Shown here: piece after piece, positions 1 to 9,709 of the stretch
How positions within the stretch are numbered: position 1 is the stretch's first letter
Layout: each line of letters opens with the position of its first letter
NCBI GenBank assembly: GCA_030765725.1
Contig: JAVCDF010000001.1
Location: 124,001 to 188,000 of the forward strand
Origin: Candidatus Chlorobium antarcticum
GTDB lineage: Bacteria > Bacteroidota > Chlorobiia > Chlorobiales > Chlorobiaceae
Direction: 5' to 3'
Length of the DNA stretch: 64,000 nucleotides
Made by a program: the position numbers and the translations under genes
Notes under the pieces: generated by a model
What the model was told of the DNA's origin: nothing
The model's input: only the letters and a program-made list of their open reading frames with translations
The model's database searches: none

Positions 1-63
1 CTCGAATGCGAACACAAGCTCTACCCCGACGCCCTTGAAAAACTTCTTGACCTGCCCTGCTGA
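1..63 (+). CDS. purN: C-terminal end of probable phosphoribosylglycinamide formyltransferase (partial)
   Basis: The first 63 bases are an open frame ending in TGA at 61-63; the gene begins before the window. The 20 visible residues contain ECEHKLYPDALEKLL, which resembles the EHxLYPxAL segment near the C-terminus of PurN, the folate-dependent transformylase of purine synthesis. The stop overlaps the next start as TGATG, so this gene and queE are probably co-transcribed. Only a short tail is visible, so the family call is tentative. Confidence 0.55.
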   Translation, partial: LECEHKLYPDALEKLLDLPC

Positions 64-734
64 TGAACGATACACGCCTCAACATCAGTGAGATTTTCCG
101 CTCCATTCAGGGAGAATCGTCGTATGCCGGATGGCCATGTACCTTCATCCGTCTTGCCGGCTGCAGCCACAACTGCAGGCACTGTGATTCACTCTATGCA
201 AAAATCACTGAAGAGAGACTCACCACAAAAGAAGTTCTCACCCGTGCACTGGCACTAAAAACGGATATCATTGAAATTACCGGAGGCGAACCTCTGGAAC
301 AGGCAGAGTCCCACTCGCTGATGACCGAACTCTGCAACACCGGAAGGAAGGTTCTTCTGGAAACCGGAGGCTTCATGCCTGTGGCGGGGATTGATCCCCG
401 GGTCCATAAAATCATTGACCTGAAACCCCCTTCTTCCGGCCACGAGAAAGACAACTGCATGGAGAACATCACTCTTGCGCTCAAAGCAGGAGAGAGGATG
501 CGCAAATCATTCGAGTTCAAGCTGGTACTGGCCGACAGGAACGACTATCTCTGGGCCCGGGACCTGCTGGGCCAGAATCCTCTCCAGGAGTCCTGCACCG
601 TCCTCATGGGGGTGGTTGCCGGCACGCTTTCACCCGACCGGCTTGCAGGCTGGATTCTTGAAGACAGTCTCAGGATACGCATGCAACTGCAGCTTCACAA
701 ACTGATATGGCCAGAGCGCACGCGGGGCGCATAA
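63..734 (+). CDS. queE: 7-carboxy-7-deazaguanine synthase QueE
   Basis: Radical-SAM enzyme that converts 6-carboxytetrahydropterin to 7-carboxy-7-deazaguanine in the queuosine/preQ0 pathway. The 223-residue protein has the N-terminal family signature EIFRSIQGESS and the iron-sulfur cluster motif CX3CX2C at Cys34, Cys38 and Cys41. A glycine-rich SAM segment, EITGGEPLEQ, follows near residue 72. Length is normal for the short QueE form. The start overlaps the preceding stop as TGATG, which implies translational coupling. No other queuosine gene is in the window. Confidence 0.93.
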   Translation: MNDTRLNISEIFRSIQGESSYAGWPCTFIRLAGCSHNCRHCDSLYAKITEERLTTKEVLTRALALKTDIIEITGGEPLEQAESHSLMTELCNTGRKVLLETGGFMPVAGIDPRVHKIIDLKPPSSGHEKDNCMENITLALKAGERMRKSFEFKLVLADRNDYLWARDLLGQNPLQESCTVLMGVVAGTLSPDRLAGWILEDSLRIRMQLQLHKLIWPERTRGA

Positions 735-810
735 CAGCAGGAAAGAGGGAGGCGTTGACTTTTACGATGCTCCTGATTACTTTTCATTTTTCACATTCAA
801 TGCATCACTT

Positions 811-1797
811 TTGATTACCCTCTCCGTCATTGTCCCGCTCTTCAACGAACGGCAGTCCATTCCCGAACTCCTGAGTGAACTCTCCCTGGCCCTCCATGAC
901 AGAGAGCTGCAGGAGCTCGTCACCCATCCGTTCAGTCATGAAATCATTATGGTTGATGACGGTTCAACCGACGGGTCGGCTGATGTGGTAAAAAGCCTGA
1001 CAGCAACCACTCCCGGGCTGAAGCTCATATCATTCCAGAAAAACTTCGGTAAAACAGCGGCCCTTTCTGCAGGCTTCCGGGCAGCCGAAGGAGAATTTGT
1101 CTGCACAATTGACGCCGACCTGCAGGACGACCCCGCATCCATCAAACCGCTGCTCAGGAAACTGCTTGAAGGAGACGATCTGGTCAGCGGATGGAAACGC
1201 CACCGCCGCGACCCTCTTTCCAAAATCATCCCTTCAAAGCTGTTCAACACCGTCACCAGGCTCTTTACCGGCCTGCGCATACACGACATTAACTGTGGCC
1301 TCAAAGTCTACCGCTCCTCCCTCTCCGCCAGCCTGGAGCTTCATGGCGACATGCACCGCTACATTCCTGTTCTGGCCGCATGGAGAGGCTTCAAAGTCAG
1401 CGAAGTTGCAGTAAGCCACCGACCAAGAAAATTCGGCACAACCAAATACGGAGCCGGGCGGTTCCTTTCCGGACTTTTCGATTTTCTTGCAGTCCTCTTC
1501 ATCACCAGATATTTCCGCCGCCCAATACATTTTTTCGGCATGGCCGGTCTCATCAGCTTTCTTGCCGGATTCGGCATCAGCCTCTATGTCACCCTCGACA
1601 AAATCATCAATAGCCACTACATCAGCAACCGTCCCATTCTCTTTCTCGGCATTCTGCTGCTGATTCTTGGAGTCCAGCTCTTCTCAACAGGACTGCTGGG
1701 TGAAATGCTCTCGATTTCAGCACCAACTGAGAGCCGGTTCGCCATAAAGGAAACAGAAAATCTCACCAATCAACAGAAACAGAACATCAACTCATGA
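811..1797 (+). CDS. Family 2 glycosyltransferase with C-terminal membrane helices (GtrB/dolichol-phosphate sugar synthase-like)
   Basis: The 328-residue protein begins with a GT-A domain (residues about 1-225). It carries [15 protein letters not shown] and DADLQDDP, the last providing the metal-binding aspartates. Two hydrophobic segments follow at about 230-265 and 275-305. This is the architecture of bactoprenyl-phosphate glucosyltransferases (GtrB, ArnC, DPM1 types), which load a sugar onto undecaprenyl phosphate at the inner face of the membrane. The start is a TTG because no in-frame ATG or GTG lies just upstream and the frame opens directly into the first beta strand. The stop overlaps the nfo start as ATGA. 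The sugar and acceptor cannot be told from sequence. Confidence 0.85.
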   Translation: MITLSVIVPLFNERQSIPELLSELSLALHDRELQELVTHPFSHEIIMVDDGSTDGSADVVKSLTATTPGLKLISFQKNFGKTAALSAGFRAAEGEFVCTIDADLQDDPASIKPLLRKLLEGDDLVSGWKRHRRDPLSKIIPSKLFNTVTRLFTGLRIHDINCGLKVYRSSLSASLELHGDMHRYIPVLAAWRGFKVSEVAVSHRPRKFGTTKYGAGRFLSGLFDFLAVLFITRYFRRPIHFFGMAGLISFLAGFGISLYVTLDKIINSHYISNRPILFLGILLLILGVQLFSTGLLGEMLSISAPTESRFAIKETENLTNQQKQNINS

Positions 1798-2639
1798 AAC
1801 GAGTCGGAGCCCATGTCAGTATAGCCGGAGGTGTTGAAAACGCCCCCTTGAACGCCACAGCCATTGGGGCAAAGGCATTCGCACTCTTCACCCGGAACCA
1901 GCGGCAATGGCACTCTCCGCCGCTGCAGAAAACATCGGTGGACGCATTCCGACGACACTGCGAAGCAGGTGGCTTTGATGCCCGTCACATCCTCCCTCAC
2001 GACAGCTACCTCATCAACCTCGGCAATCCCGATCCTGACAAGCTTGAACGGTCTAGAAATGCCTTCATTGAGGAGATGGAACGGGCCGAAACACTGGGGC
2101 TGCTTCTTCTGAACTTCCACCCCGGAAGCCACCTGAACGCCGTTGGAGAGGAGGAATGCCTTGGGCTCATTGCCGACTCCGTCAACCTCGCTCTCAAAGC
2201 GACCGACAGGGTAACGGCCGTCATTGAAAACACTGCCGGACAGGGAACAAACCTCGGCAGCCGGTTTGAACATCTCCGGTCAATCATCGACCGCATCGAA
2301 GACCGATCGCGCATCGGCGTCTGCCTCGACACATGCCACCTGTTTGCAGCAGGATACGACCTCCAGACAGCGGAGGCTGCCGCAAAAACCTTTGAAGATT
2401 TTGACCGGACAGTCGGCATGCAATACCTGAAAGGCATGCACCTGAATGACGCCCTTCGCCCGCTCGGGAGCAGGCTTGACAGGCATGCCTGCATAGGGAA
2501 AGGAATGATTGGCCTTGAAGGCTTCCGTTACATTATGCAAAGCCCTCTGTTCGAGGAGATACCGCTTATCCTGGAAACCCCCGACTCCGAAGGGTGGCAG
2601 GAAGAGATAAAACTGCTTTACAGCCTGGAAGAATCTTGA
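1794..2639 (+). CDS. nfo: Deoxyribonuclease IV (AP endonuclease)
   Basis: Endonuclease IV cleaves DNA 5' to abasic sites in base-excision repair, using three zinc ions. The 281-residue protein has the full family pattern: GAHVSIAGG at the start, [34 protein letters not shown], and a final LILETPD. Length is typical. It overlaps the upstream glycosyltransferase by an ATGA junction and ends 15 bases from the convergent ftsX gene. Confidence 0.95.
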   Translation: MKRVGAHVSIAGGVENAPLNATAIGAKAFALFTRNQRQWHSPPLQKTSVDAFRRHCEAGGFDARHILPHDSYLINLGNPDPDKLERSRNAFIEEMERAETLGLLLLNFHPGSHLNAVGEEECLGLIADSVNLALKATDRVTAVIENTAGQGTNLGSRFEHLRSIIDRIEDRSRIGVCLDTCHLFAAGYDLQTAEAAAKTFEDFDRTVGMQYLKGMHLNDALRPLGSRLDRHACIGKGMIGLEGFRYIMQSPLFEEIPLILETPDSEGWQEEIKLLYSLEES

Positions 2640-2654
2640 AGGAAGGGAGAGGCT

Positions 2655-3539
2655 CTACCCCTTTTTTCCCACAAGACGTAGCGAGCGACCCACCGAAGTT
2701 GCGCTGCCCACAAAGCCGAGAAGCAGACCAAGCAGTACAGTTGAGGGGTAGACGAGAAAAGCTGAAGAGCGCAGCACTGAGTAAAGCGCAGGCTCGTAAC
2801 GGCCGATGCCAAGCTCAAACAACGCAGCCAGTGCTCCGGCGGCCAGAAGTCCCGACAGCAACCCCTGCAGCGCACCCTCAATGATGTATGGGGCCGCTAT
2901 GAACGATCCAGAAGCTCCAACAAATCTCATAGTCCTGATTTTCTCTTGGCGGGCATGCATGGCCAGACGGATTGTATAACCAATCATCACCACCGTCGCA
3001 AGCGAAATAAGAATCCCCAAAGCACCTGTCACAAGAGTAAACAGGCGGGCGTTCTCCTCAATCTGTCCCAGAAACGCCTTATTGTAGCGGATATCTGAAC
3101 CGGGAGCCACTACCCTGATTGCCGGAACCATGAGGGCAAGGCTGTCGGCAGATGCGTAGAGCGGCTGTACGGATATCTTTGCAGACCGTGGCAGCGGATT
3201 GGAGCCGAGAATGCCGACAACATCCTCACCGAACTCACTGGAAAAAATTCTGGCGGCATCCTCCCTGCTCACAAAAGAGACATCCCGCACGCCCGGAAGC
3301 CCCTTCATTTTCTCTGCCGCACTTCCCGAAGACTCGCCCGTCATGGAGTCACTGAAAAAAACCTCCAGTTCAACCCTCCCGCGAAGCTCCTGTATCAAAT
3401 CATAAAAACTGAGTGACACCGTACCGAACAGGCCGAGAAGAACAAGAGAAAAAAAGCTGATAGCAACAGTGATGGCGGCAGGCAGTTTCGCCCTTCCGAT
3501 GCTAGAAAACCCCTCCTTGAGAACAAACATGAGTGACAT
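2655..3539 (-). CDS. ftsX: FtsX-like permease, cell division protein
   Basis: The 294-residue inner-membrane protein has one N-terminal helix (about residues 18-45), a roughly 120-residue extracytoplasmic domain, and three C-terminal helices. This is the FtsX topology, which with the ATPase FtsE couples the divisome to peptidoglycan hydrolases. The periplasmic domain contains the usual SREDA segment. No ftsE lies next to it, so the partner must be elsewhere. It converges with nfo. Confidence 0.88.
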   Translation of the reverse strand: MSLMFVLKEGFSSIGRAKLPAAITVAISFFSLVLLGLFGTVSLSFYDLIQELRGRVELEVFFSDSMTGESSGSAAEKMKGLPGVRDVSFVSREDAARIFSSEFGEDVVGILGSNPLPRSAKISVQPLYASADSLALMVPAIRVVAPGSDIRYNKAFLGQIEENARLFTLVTGALGILISLATVVMIGYTIRLAMHARQEKIRTMRFVGASGSFIAAPYIIEGALQGLLSGLLAAGALAALFELGIGRYEPALYSVLRSSAFLVYPSTVLLGLLLGFVGSATSVGRSLRLVGKKG

Positions 3540-3568
3540 GATAGGACAGGATAATGGATTAGTTCAGG

Positions 3569-3597
3569 TTGACAAAGGTCAATTGTAGTAAAAGAAT
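3569..3597 (+). promoter_or_regulatory. Possible promoter of the tRNA-Ala gene
   Basis: A perfect TTGACA lies at 3569-3574, and 17 bases later AAGAAT at 3592-3597 matches TATAAT at four of six positions. Initiation would occur near 3604, about 50 bases before the mature tRNA 5' end. The assignment rests on consensus only. Confidence 0.35.
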
Positions 3598-3653
3598 CAA
3601 CAAAACAAGTTGCAAAAACAAGTTTTTTTTCTTTTAATTAAACCTTGAAACAA

Positions 3654-3726
3654 GGGGCTATAGCTCAGTTGGTAGAGCATTTGCATGGCATGCAAAGGGT
3701 CAGGAGTTCGAGTCTCCTTAGCTCCA
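3654..3726 (+). tRNA. tRNA-Ala, anticodon GGC
   Basis: A 73-base cloverleaf. The acceptor arm GGGGCTA pairs with TAGCTCC including one G-T pair, and the discriminator A is at 3726. The D arm contains AGCTCAGTTGGTAGAGC. The anticodon stem is TTTGC/GCAAA around loop ATGGCAT, with anticodon GGC at 3687-3689, which reads GCC/GCU alanine codons. The T arm contains GTTCGAGTC. The 3' CCA is not encoded. A terminator hairpin follows immediately, so it appears to be a single-tRNA unit. Confidence 0.97.
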
Positions 3727-3732
3727 CACCCC

Positions 3733-3761
3733 AAAAAGCACGGCACAGTACCGTGCTTTTT
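3733..3761 (+). terminator. Intrinsic terminator after tRNA-Ala
   Basis: An 11-base perfect stem (AAAAAGCACGG / CCGTGCTTTTT) encloses a 7-base loop and ends in a T tract, seven bases after the tRNA. Confidence 0.85.
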
Positions 3762-3891
3762 GCATTTTCTCCGTCACTTCAGGAAAGGAATCAGAGCGAA
3801 ATCATTTTTTTTAGTTTATGGTTTGAAGTTGTGGCTTCAATTGCGATTTTAAGAAGCAATGGAGTTTACATAACCTTAATATTCCCAACTT

Positions 3892-5385
3892 ATGTGTGGA
3901 GTTTTCGGAATTTTCAACTCAAAAACTCCAGCGGAAGACACATTCTATGGGCTTTACTCCCTACAGCACAGAGGGCAGGAAGCAGCAGGAATTGTGGTTG
4001 CCGACTACAGTAAGGCCCGCAAGAAAACCCGATTCAGGCAGCACAAGGGAATGGGCCTGGTTTCGGAAGTATTCCGCGACGAATCAATTTTCGAGGAACT
4101 CGGCGGCTATGCCGCAATCGGCCACAACCGATACTCCACCACCGGCTCCTCCACCGCCACCAGCAACATCCAGCCCTTTTCACTCACCTATCGGTCAGGA
4201 AGCCTTGCCATAGCACATAACGGCAACCTCACAAACTCCCGGCAGCTCAGGCGCGAATTGACGGAACTCGGCGTTATCTTCCAGGCATCCTCAGACACGG
4301 AAATCATTCCTCATCTTGCAGCAAGAAGCCGCGAAAAAGAACCTCTGCAGCAGATTTATGATGCGCTGACGCAAGTCAAGGGAGCATACTCAATGGTTCT
4401 TCTGGCCAACAACCAGTTGATTGCCGCCCGCGACCCCTATGGCTTCCGGCCGCTTGCCCTCGGAAAAAAAACCGATCCCATCACGGGAGAACTTGCCTAT
4501 GTGGTTGCCAGTGAAACCTGCGCATTCGACATTATACAGGCGGAGTACATCCGCGACATAGAGCCCGGTGAAATTCTTCTCATAGACCACCTTGCCGTAG
4601 CAAACGAACAGCCGACATCACTGTTCCTTCCCCCCTCCGAACGGAAAGCCAGATGCATTTTTGAATATGTTTATTTCGCCCGTCCGGACAGCTTTATTTT
4701 CAGCAACTCGGTTGACAAGGTTCGTCGTAATCTCGGAAAGAATCTTGCCAGGGAATCAACAATCACACCGATACCGGGAGAAAAAGAGCTGACCGTCGTC
4801 AGCGTGCCTGACTCCTCAAACACGGCCGCCCTCGGTTTTGTACGGGAAAGCAACCGAATGAACCGTGTCGCCCGTTTTGAACATGGCCTGATAAGGAACC
4901 ATTATGTCGGGCGAACCTTTATCCAGCCCGGCGTCCAGAGCCGCGACATCAAGGTACGCTCCAAATACAACATAGTGCGTGGCGTTCTGCAGGACAGGCC
5001 GATCATTCTCATTGACGACTCTATTGTCAGGGGAACAACCGCCAGAATGCTCATCAAGCTTATCCGTGAAGCCGAGCCCAGCGCAATACATCTGCACATC
5101 AGCTCCCCCCCCATTACAAACCCCTGCTTCTATGGTATGGACTTCCCGACCAAACGGCAGTTGCTTACCCACATGTTCGACTCATTGGACGGGGAAATAG
5201 GGGAAATTGATAAAATCAGGGAATACATAGGGGTTGACTCGCTCAAATACCTCTCAATGGAGGGTCTTCTTGCCAGCGTCCCCTCCTTTGAAGGGGAAAC
5301 ATGCAGTTACTGCACAGCATGCTTCAGCGGCGACTACCCCATTCAGGTCAGCGAGGCCTCAATCGACAAGGACGAAAACGACTGA
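3892..5385 (+). CDS. purF: Amidophosphoribosyltransferase PurF (iron-sulfur type)
   Basis: Catalyses the first committed step of purine synthesis, glutamine plus PRPP to phosphoribosylamine. The 497-residue protein starts MCGVFG, so methionine removal exposes the nucleophilic Cys of the Ntn-hydrolase glutaminase domain (about 1-240). The phosphoribosyltransferase domain carries the PRPP loop IILIDDSIVRGTT. Cysteines in the contexts RCIFEYVYF, NPCFYG and CSYCTAC match the four [4Fe-4S] ligands of the Bacillus-type enzyme, so an oxygen-sensitive cluster is expected. A strong hairpin terminator follows the gene. Confidence 0.97.
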   Translation: MCGVFGIFNSKTPAEDTFYGLYSLQHRGQEAAGIVVADYSKARKKTRFRQHKGMGLVSEVFRDESIFEELGGYAAIGHNRYSTTGSSTATSNIQPFSLTYRSGSLAIAHNGNLTNSRQLRRELTELGVIFQASSDTEIIPHLAARSREKEPLQQIYDALTQVKGAYSMVLLANNQLIAARDPYGFRPLALGKKTDPITGELAYVVASETCAFDIIQAEYIRDIEPGEILLIDHLAVANEQPTSLFLPPSERKARCIFEYVYFARPDSFIFSNSVDKVRRNLGKNLARESTITPIPGEKELTVVSVPDSSNTAALGFVRESNRMNRVARFEHGLIRNHYVGRTFIQPGVQSRDIKVRSKYNIVRGVLQDRPIILIDDSIVRGTTARMLIKLIREAEPSAIHLHISSPPITNPCFYGMDFPTKRQLLTHMFDSLDGEIGEIDKIREYIGVDSLKYLSMEGLLASVPSFEGETCSYCTACFSGDYPIQVSEASIDKDEND

Positions 5386-5410
5386 CTCCCAACAGGCACT
5401 TACCCATACC

Positions 5411-5452
5411 CATACGAAAAAGGCGCATCTCCCGATGCGCCTTTTTCGTATG
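5411..5452. terminator. Bidirectional terminator between purF and the dksA-like gene
   Basis: A perfect 19-base inverted repeat (5411-5429 and 5434-5452) with a 4-base loop lies between two convergent genes. Each arm contains AAAAAGGCGCATC or its complement, so T-rich tracts flank the GC core on both strands. Confidence 0.88.
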
Positions 5453-5475
5453 ATGCAGCCAGAGAAAACCGGCCG

Positions 5476-5913
5476 CTATTTCTTGTTGCCCTGCTTGAAC
5501 TCAATACGCACTGCCGTATGCGGCACAGCCTCAAGCCTTTTCTTGGGAATTGGTTTGCCTGACTTGATGCAGATCCCATAGGTTCGGTTTCTGATGCGGT
5601 CCAGCGCCTGGTCAATGTAGGTTATATATTTCTCATCACGTGCAATGAACATGAACCGCTGCTCACGATCCATGGTTTCCGTGCCGTGATCAGCCATATG
5701 CATGGAATAGTTGGAGTTGATTGAATCCTCCACATTTTCGTCCGACAGCGAAGAGCGGAGAATATCAAGATCCCTAAGCACCTCTTCACGCCGTTTCAGG
5801 AGAAGCTGACGGAAATGCTCAAGCTCTTCGTCATTCAGATAGGTCTTGAGCGGCGCCGGCGTTTCAATAATCTCCTGTTCTTTTTTTGCCGCACTGCTGC
5901 TTTTTCTGGGCAT
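5476..5913 (-). CDS. DksA/TraR-family RNA polymerase-binding protein with degenerate zinc finger
   Basis: A 145-residue protein of DksA type: an antiparallel coiled coil (about residues 28-108), then a C-terminal globular part with YGICIKSGKPIPKKRLEAVP. In the family this coiled coil enters the RNA polymerase secondary channel and, with ppGpp, changes initiation. Only Cys115 of the four zinc-binding cysteines remains; the second is Ser118 and the C-terminal pair is absent. The gene lies 67 bases downstream of ileS on the same strand, so it may be read through from it. It ends at the bidirectional terminator shared with purF. Confidence 0.85.
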   Translation of the reverse strand: MPRKSSSAAKKEQEIIETPAPLKTYLNDEELEHFRQLLLKRREEVLRDLDILRSSLSDENVEDSINSNYSMHMADHGTETMDREQRFMFIARDEKYITYIDQALDRIRNRTYGICIKSGKPIPKKRLEAVPHTAVRIEFKQGNKK

Positions 5914-5980
5914 AATACTCAGTATTTTCTGATTCTAATGGCACGCTGAAAAAAATGAGGACTTCATAATACCATTTCCA

Positions 5981-8900
5981 TCAGGATTTTTCAAGTCTCA
6001 ATCGGCAGGACTCACCGTTCACCGATTCACCCTTTTCTCCGGTAGCATCCCCTGAAGCAATAACCGAAAGCCGAAGTTCTGTAGCAAGCGTCTCGTCTTT
6101 AATATACGCATCATTTTTCTTGGCTGCGTCGAGAAGTTTTTCAGTTCCCTCTACAAAAAGCACAATACGGTCGGTGATTTCAAGTCCACTCTCCTTCCGA
6201 AGTGTCTGGATGCGACTAACAAGTTCCCTGGAAAGGCCAAGCATTTCAAGCTCTTCGGTCATTTCAGTATCAAGGGCAACCATAATGCCATGGGCGTCGT
6301 CTGATGCGACAAGCCACCCCTCAATATCCTCATGCAGAATTTCAACATCTCCCCTCTGAATCTCAAACTGCCGCCCGTCGCACTCCAGCGAAATGACTCC
6401 CTCTTTTTCAAGATTCGCAATCTGCTTGTGGCTCATGCAACGCACTGCTTCACCAAGAAGCTTCATGTCTTTGCCGTATCGTGGTCCGAGAGTTTTGAAG
6501 TTTGGTTTCGCCTTTTTGCTGATCACCGAGCCACCCTCCTCTATGTACTCGATCTTCTGGACATTCACCTCTTCCATGATAATGTCGGCCACAAGCCTGT
6601 ACTGCTCGCGTTCCCGGGCATCGGCAACAGAGAGGAGAATCCGCTGCAGCGGCTGGCGGACCTTAATGGATGCCCGCTCGCGCATGGTGCGTACAAGCGA
6701 TGTGATGATCTGGGCTTTTTTCATACGCTCTTCCAGCGGCAGGTCGACTGCATCGGCATCAGCCAACGGGAAATCCGCAAGATGCACCGACTCCCTTGAG
6801 CCCTCACGCCCACCGGCGTTCAGGTTCAGGTAGAGGCGCTCAGCAAGGAAGGGAGTGAACGGAGCAAGCAGCTTTGCAAGCGTCTCCAGACAGCTGAAAA
6901 GTGACTGATAGGCCGCAAGTTTGTCTGGCCCCATGTCGCTCTTCCAAAACCGTTTGCGTGAACGGCGGATGTACCAGTTCGAAAGATCGTCAACAATGAA
7001 GTCATTGATGAGGCGGGCCGCACCAGTAAGATCGTAGCGCTCCATACACAGATGTACCGAACCAACAAGCGTATTCAGACTGGAAAGGACCCAACGGTCT
7101 AACCCGTTGCGTTCCTGTAGCTCCACCGCTGGTTCAAGACCTGTAAACCCGTCAACATTGGCATAGAGAACAAAAAAGTTATAACTGTTGATGTATGCCC
7201 TGAAAAACTTCCTCTGCTCCTCTTCAATCTCAGCCGTATTGAACGACTTTGGTCGCCAGGGAGGACTTGCAACCATCAGGTACCAGCGGATGGCGTCTGC
7301 CCCATAGCGTTCCATGGTTTCAAAGGGGTCGACAACATTGCCCTTCGACTTCGACATTTTCTGGCCGTTTTTGTCGAGTATATGTCCGTTGACAATAAGG
7401 TTCCTGTATGCGGTACTGTCGAACAGCAGCGCTGCAACCGCATGGAGGGTATAGAACCATCCACGGGTCTGGTCGACGCCCTCGGCAATAAAATCGGCAG
7501 GGAAAGTCCGGTCGAACAGCTCTTTGTTTTCAAACGGATAGTGCAGCTGGGCGAACGGCATGGAACCACTGTCGAACCAGACATCAATCAGCTCCGGCGT
7601 TCGCATGAAACGCACCCCGTCACGGATGAAATAAATTCGGTCTACAAAGGGCTTGTGCAGGTCAAGCTCCACAAGTTCCCTGTCGAGCGCCTCGCCAAGC
7701 ACCCACCTCTCCCCGTCAATATCAATGAACCCTTCACGCAGTTCAGCTACAGAGCCTACTGCAAACACTTTTCCCGACGCAGCAGTGTCCCCTATCGCAA
7801 AGTCTTCAGCCACCCACAAAGGGAGCGGGGAACCCCAGAACCTTTCCCGCGAAAGAGCCCAGTCCTTGTTATCCTCAAGCCAGTTGCCGAAACGGCCAGC
7901 GCCTATTTCCGGGGGGCACCAGTTGATGGTTTTATTGAGCTCAACCATCCTCGGAGCAATATCGGTGGTTCTGATGTACCACGACTCACGGGCATAATAG
8001 ATAACCGGCACATCATAGCGCCACGAAAAAGGATAGGTATGGGTGATTGTCTCCTTGCGGTAGAGCTTCCCCTCATCTTTGAGCCGCGCTATGACAGGCA
8101 GATCAACATCCTTGAAAAACATCCCGTCGTACTCGGCAACTTCAGCAGTAAAACAGCCGTTACGACCTACCGGCTGGAGCATCGGCAGGTCGTACTGTTT
8201 GGCAAGTTCATAGTCATCTGCACCAAACGCCGGAGCTATATGGACAATCCCTGTTCCATCTCCCGTTGATACAAAGGAAGCAATGGTCACGAACCAGCAT
8301 TTTTTTGCAGGTACGGCATAGGGCAGAATCGGCTCATATTCAAGCCCCTCAAGCGAGCGGCCTTTCATGCGTTCTTCAACTTCCCAGAGGGAGTTCCCCT
8401 CTTCATCCTTCTCAACAAGAACCTGCCTGCGCGACTCGGCAAGAATCAGCTTTTCGCCGGTGAGGGAATGGCGTACCCGGACATAATCAATGTCGGCACC
8501 AACGCTGAGTGCAACATTGGAAATAAGGGTCCACGGCGTGGTGGTCCAGACGAGGAAAGACTCTTCCGCCCCCTTAACCCTGAACTTCACATAGACGCTC
8601 GGGTCCTTCACTTCTTTGTAGCCAAGTGCCAGCTCATGCGAACTCAGTACCGTCTCGGACTTCGGATCCTGAGGCACAATCTTATAATCCTTGTAAATCA
8701 GTCCCTTGTTGAAAATGGTTTTGAGCGCCCACCAGACCGATTCAATATAGTTGTTCTCGCAGGTGATGTAGGGGTGGTCCATATCGACCCAGTATCCCAT
8801 TCGTTCGGTGAGCTTCCCCCACCCTTCGCGGTTGTCATCAATATGGTGATAGACCAGCGAGCGGGCTTCAGTGTTGAAAAGCTCCTCTCCATACTCTTCA

Positions 8901-9238
8901 ACCTGGGCCTTGTTTTTCAGGCCAAGTTTCTTCTCAACAGATATTTCAACAGGAAGGCCGTGCGTATCCCAGCCAGCCTTGCGCGGCACACGGTATCCCT
9001 GCATAGTCCGGTAGCGGCACACAGCGTCTTTTATGGTACGGCTGAACACATGGTGAACACCCGGCTTTCCATTGACGGTAGGAGGACCTTCATAAAAGGA
9101 AAAAACCCGGTCAGCAGGTTTTTCCTCCAGGCTTTTATGAAAAATTCCGTGTTCGTTCCAGTAAGAGAGAACTGCGGCTTCCGTCTCACTGTAGGGTACA
9201 TTTTGTGGATACTCGGCAAATTTATCGGCCATGGTCAT
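5981..9238 (-). CDS. ileS: Isoleucyl-tRNA synthetase
   Basis: Class I aminoacyl-tRNA synthetase that charges tRNA-Ile. The 1085-residue protein has the HIGH region as [10 protein letters not shown] and the KMSKS loop as KMSKSKGN, with a large CP1 editing domain between them and an anticodon-binding domain after. The length and the HH form of the signature fit the eukaryote-like IleS class found in Bacteroidetes/Chlorobi and some other bacteria. Two in-frame ATGs (9238 and 9232) could start translation; neither has a clear Shine-Dalgarno. A hairpin upstream separates it from the small gene at 9398. Confidence 0.97.
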   Translation of the reverse strand: MTMADKFAEYPQNVPYSETEAAVLSYWNEHGIFHKSLEEKPADRVFSFYEGPPTVNGKPGVHHVFSRTIKDAVCRYRTMQGYRVPRKAGWDTHGLPVEISVEKKLGLKNKAQVEEYGEELFNTEARSLVYHHIDDNREGWGKLTERMGYWVDMDHPYITCENNYIESVWWALKTIFNKGLIYKDYKIVPQDPKSETVLSSHELALGYKEVKDPSVYVKFRVKGAEESFLVWTTTPWTLISNVALSVGADIDYVRVRHSLTGEKLILAESRRQVLVEKDEEGNSLWEVEERMKGRSLEGLEYEPILPYAVPAKKCWFVTIASFVSTGDGTGIVHIAPAFGADDYELAKQYDLPMLQPVGRNGCFTAEVAEYDGMFFKDVDLPVIARLKDEGKLYRKETITHTYPFSWRYDVPVIYYARESWYIRTTDIAPRMVELNKTINWCPPEIGAGRFGNWLEDNKDWALSRERFWGSPLPLWVAEDFAIGDTAASGKVFAVGSVAELREGFIDIDGERWVLGEALDRELVELDLHKPFVDRIYFIRDGVRFMRTPELIDVWFDSGSMPFAQLHYPFENKELFDRTFPADFIAEGVDQTRGWFYTLHAVAALLFDSTAYRNLIVNGHILDKNGQKMSKSKGNVVDPFETMERYGADAIRWYLMVASPPWRPKSFNTAEIEEEQRKFFRAYINSYNFFVLYANVDGFTGLEPAVELQERNGLDRWVLSSLNTLVGSVHLCMERYDLTGAARLINDFIVDDLSNWYIRRSRKRFWKSDMGPDKLAAYQSLFSCLETLAKLLAPFTPFLAERLYLNLNAGGREGSRESVHLADFPLADADAVDLPLEERMKKAQIITSLVRTMRERASIKVRQPLQRILLSVADAREREQYRLVADIIMEEVNVQKIEYIEEGGSVISKKAKPNFKTLGPRYGKDMKLLGEAVRCMSHKQIANLEKEGVISLECDGRQFEIQRGDVEILHEDIEGWLVASDDAHGIMVALDTEMTEELEMLGLSRELVSRIQTLRKESGLEITDRIVLFVEGTEKLLDAAKKNDAYIKDETLATELRLSVIASGDATGEKGESVNGESCRLRLEKS

Positions 9239-9301
9239 GAAAATCGTTCAGGGTCAGTGTACCGGCTGGCGGCAAAAAAACCAATATAAAAGAATCGCCC
9301 G

Positions 9302-9350
9302 TAAAAACAGTACAGGCAGGACCTTCCACCTGAGGAAAAGCCTGCCTGTA
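9302..9350 (-). terminator. Probable terminator between the small gene and ileS
   Basis: A perfect 10-base stem (TACAGGCAGG at 9311-9320 and its complement at 9341-9350) encloses a 20-base loop. On the minus strand it is followed by CTGTTTTT, which fits termination downstream of the 83-residue gene. The loop is longer than usual. Confidence 0.55.
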
Positions 9351-9397
9351 AACAGCTGTTTTCTGTGCCCCGAACCAACAGGGAGGAACGAAATGGA

Positions 9398-9649
9398 TTA
9401 CTTTTTCTCGTTGAGAGTTGTCGACACGCCCTCAAGAATCTGTTTTGCGACCACCGTCATGGCATCAAGAGCCTGAGCCACAGCCTTGCCCATGGGCGCA
9501 ATAGCGCTGTCAAGAAGTGTCGCCACACCAACAATAATGGTTCCGAGATCACCTTTAACAACATCCTGTCCCGGCTCTTGAATCGGTTCGTTTTCCTGAA
9601 AAGGGTTCTTCATTTCTTCAGCCATAGAGCAATCATGGTTATGGTTCAT
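9398..9649 (-). CDS. Small amphipathic protein of unknown function (possibly a chlorosome-envelope-type protein)
   Basis: An 83-residue protein that I do not recognise with certainty. After a polar N-terminus of about 35 residues come two helical stretches rich in Ala, Val, Ile and Gly (about 36-78), then a charged end NEKK. There is no signal peptide and no obvious catalytic motif. Small amphipathic proteins of this size occur among the chlorosome envelope proteins of green sulfur bacteria, but I see no decisive signature. Translation could also start at Met9 (9625) or Met13. It lies 60 bases after manC on the same strand and ends at a hairpin. Confidence 0.6.
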   Translation of the reverse strand: MNHNHDCSMAEEMKNPFQENEPIQEPGQDVVKGDLGTIIVGVATLLDSAIAPMGKAVAQALDAMTVVAKQILEGVSTTLNEKK

Positions 9650-9709
9650 GCAAAGAAAGCGAGGGTACTGTGCGTTGAATTTAGCACTTTAACAGCTTCC
9701 CTCAAAGTT

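Noticed and set aside
7382-9289. Two long plus-strand frames opposite ileS
   Set aside because: They are shadows of a complete isoleucyl-tRNA synthetase gene and show no family motif or ribosome-binding site.
9239-9397. T-box-like leader upstream of ileS
   Set aside because: The hairpin lacks a T-box sequence and specifier features; T-boxes are mainly a Gram-positive trait, and terminator function for the upstream gene explains it.
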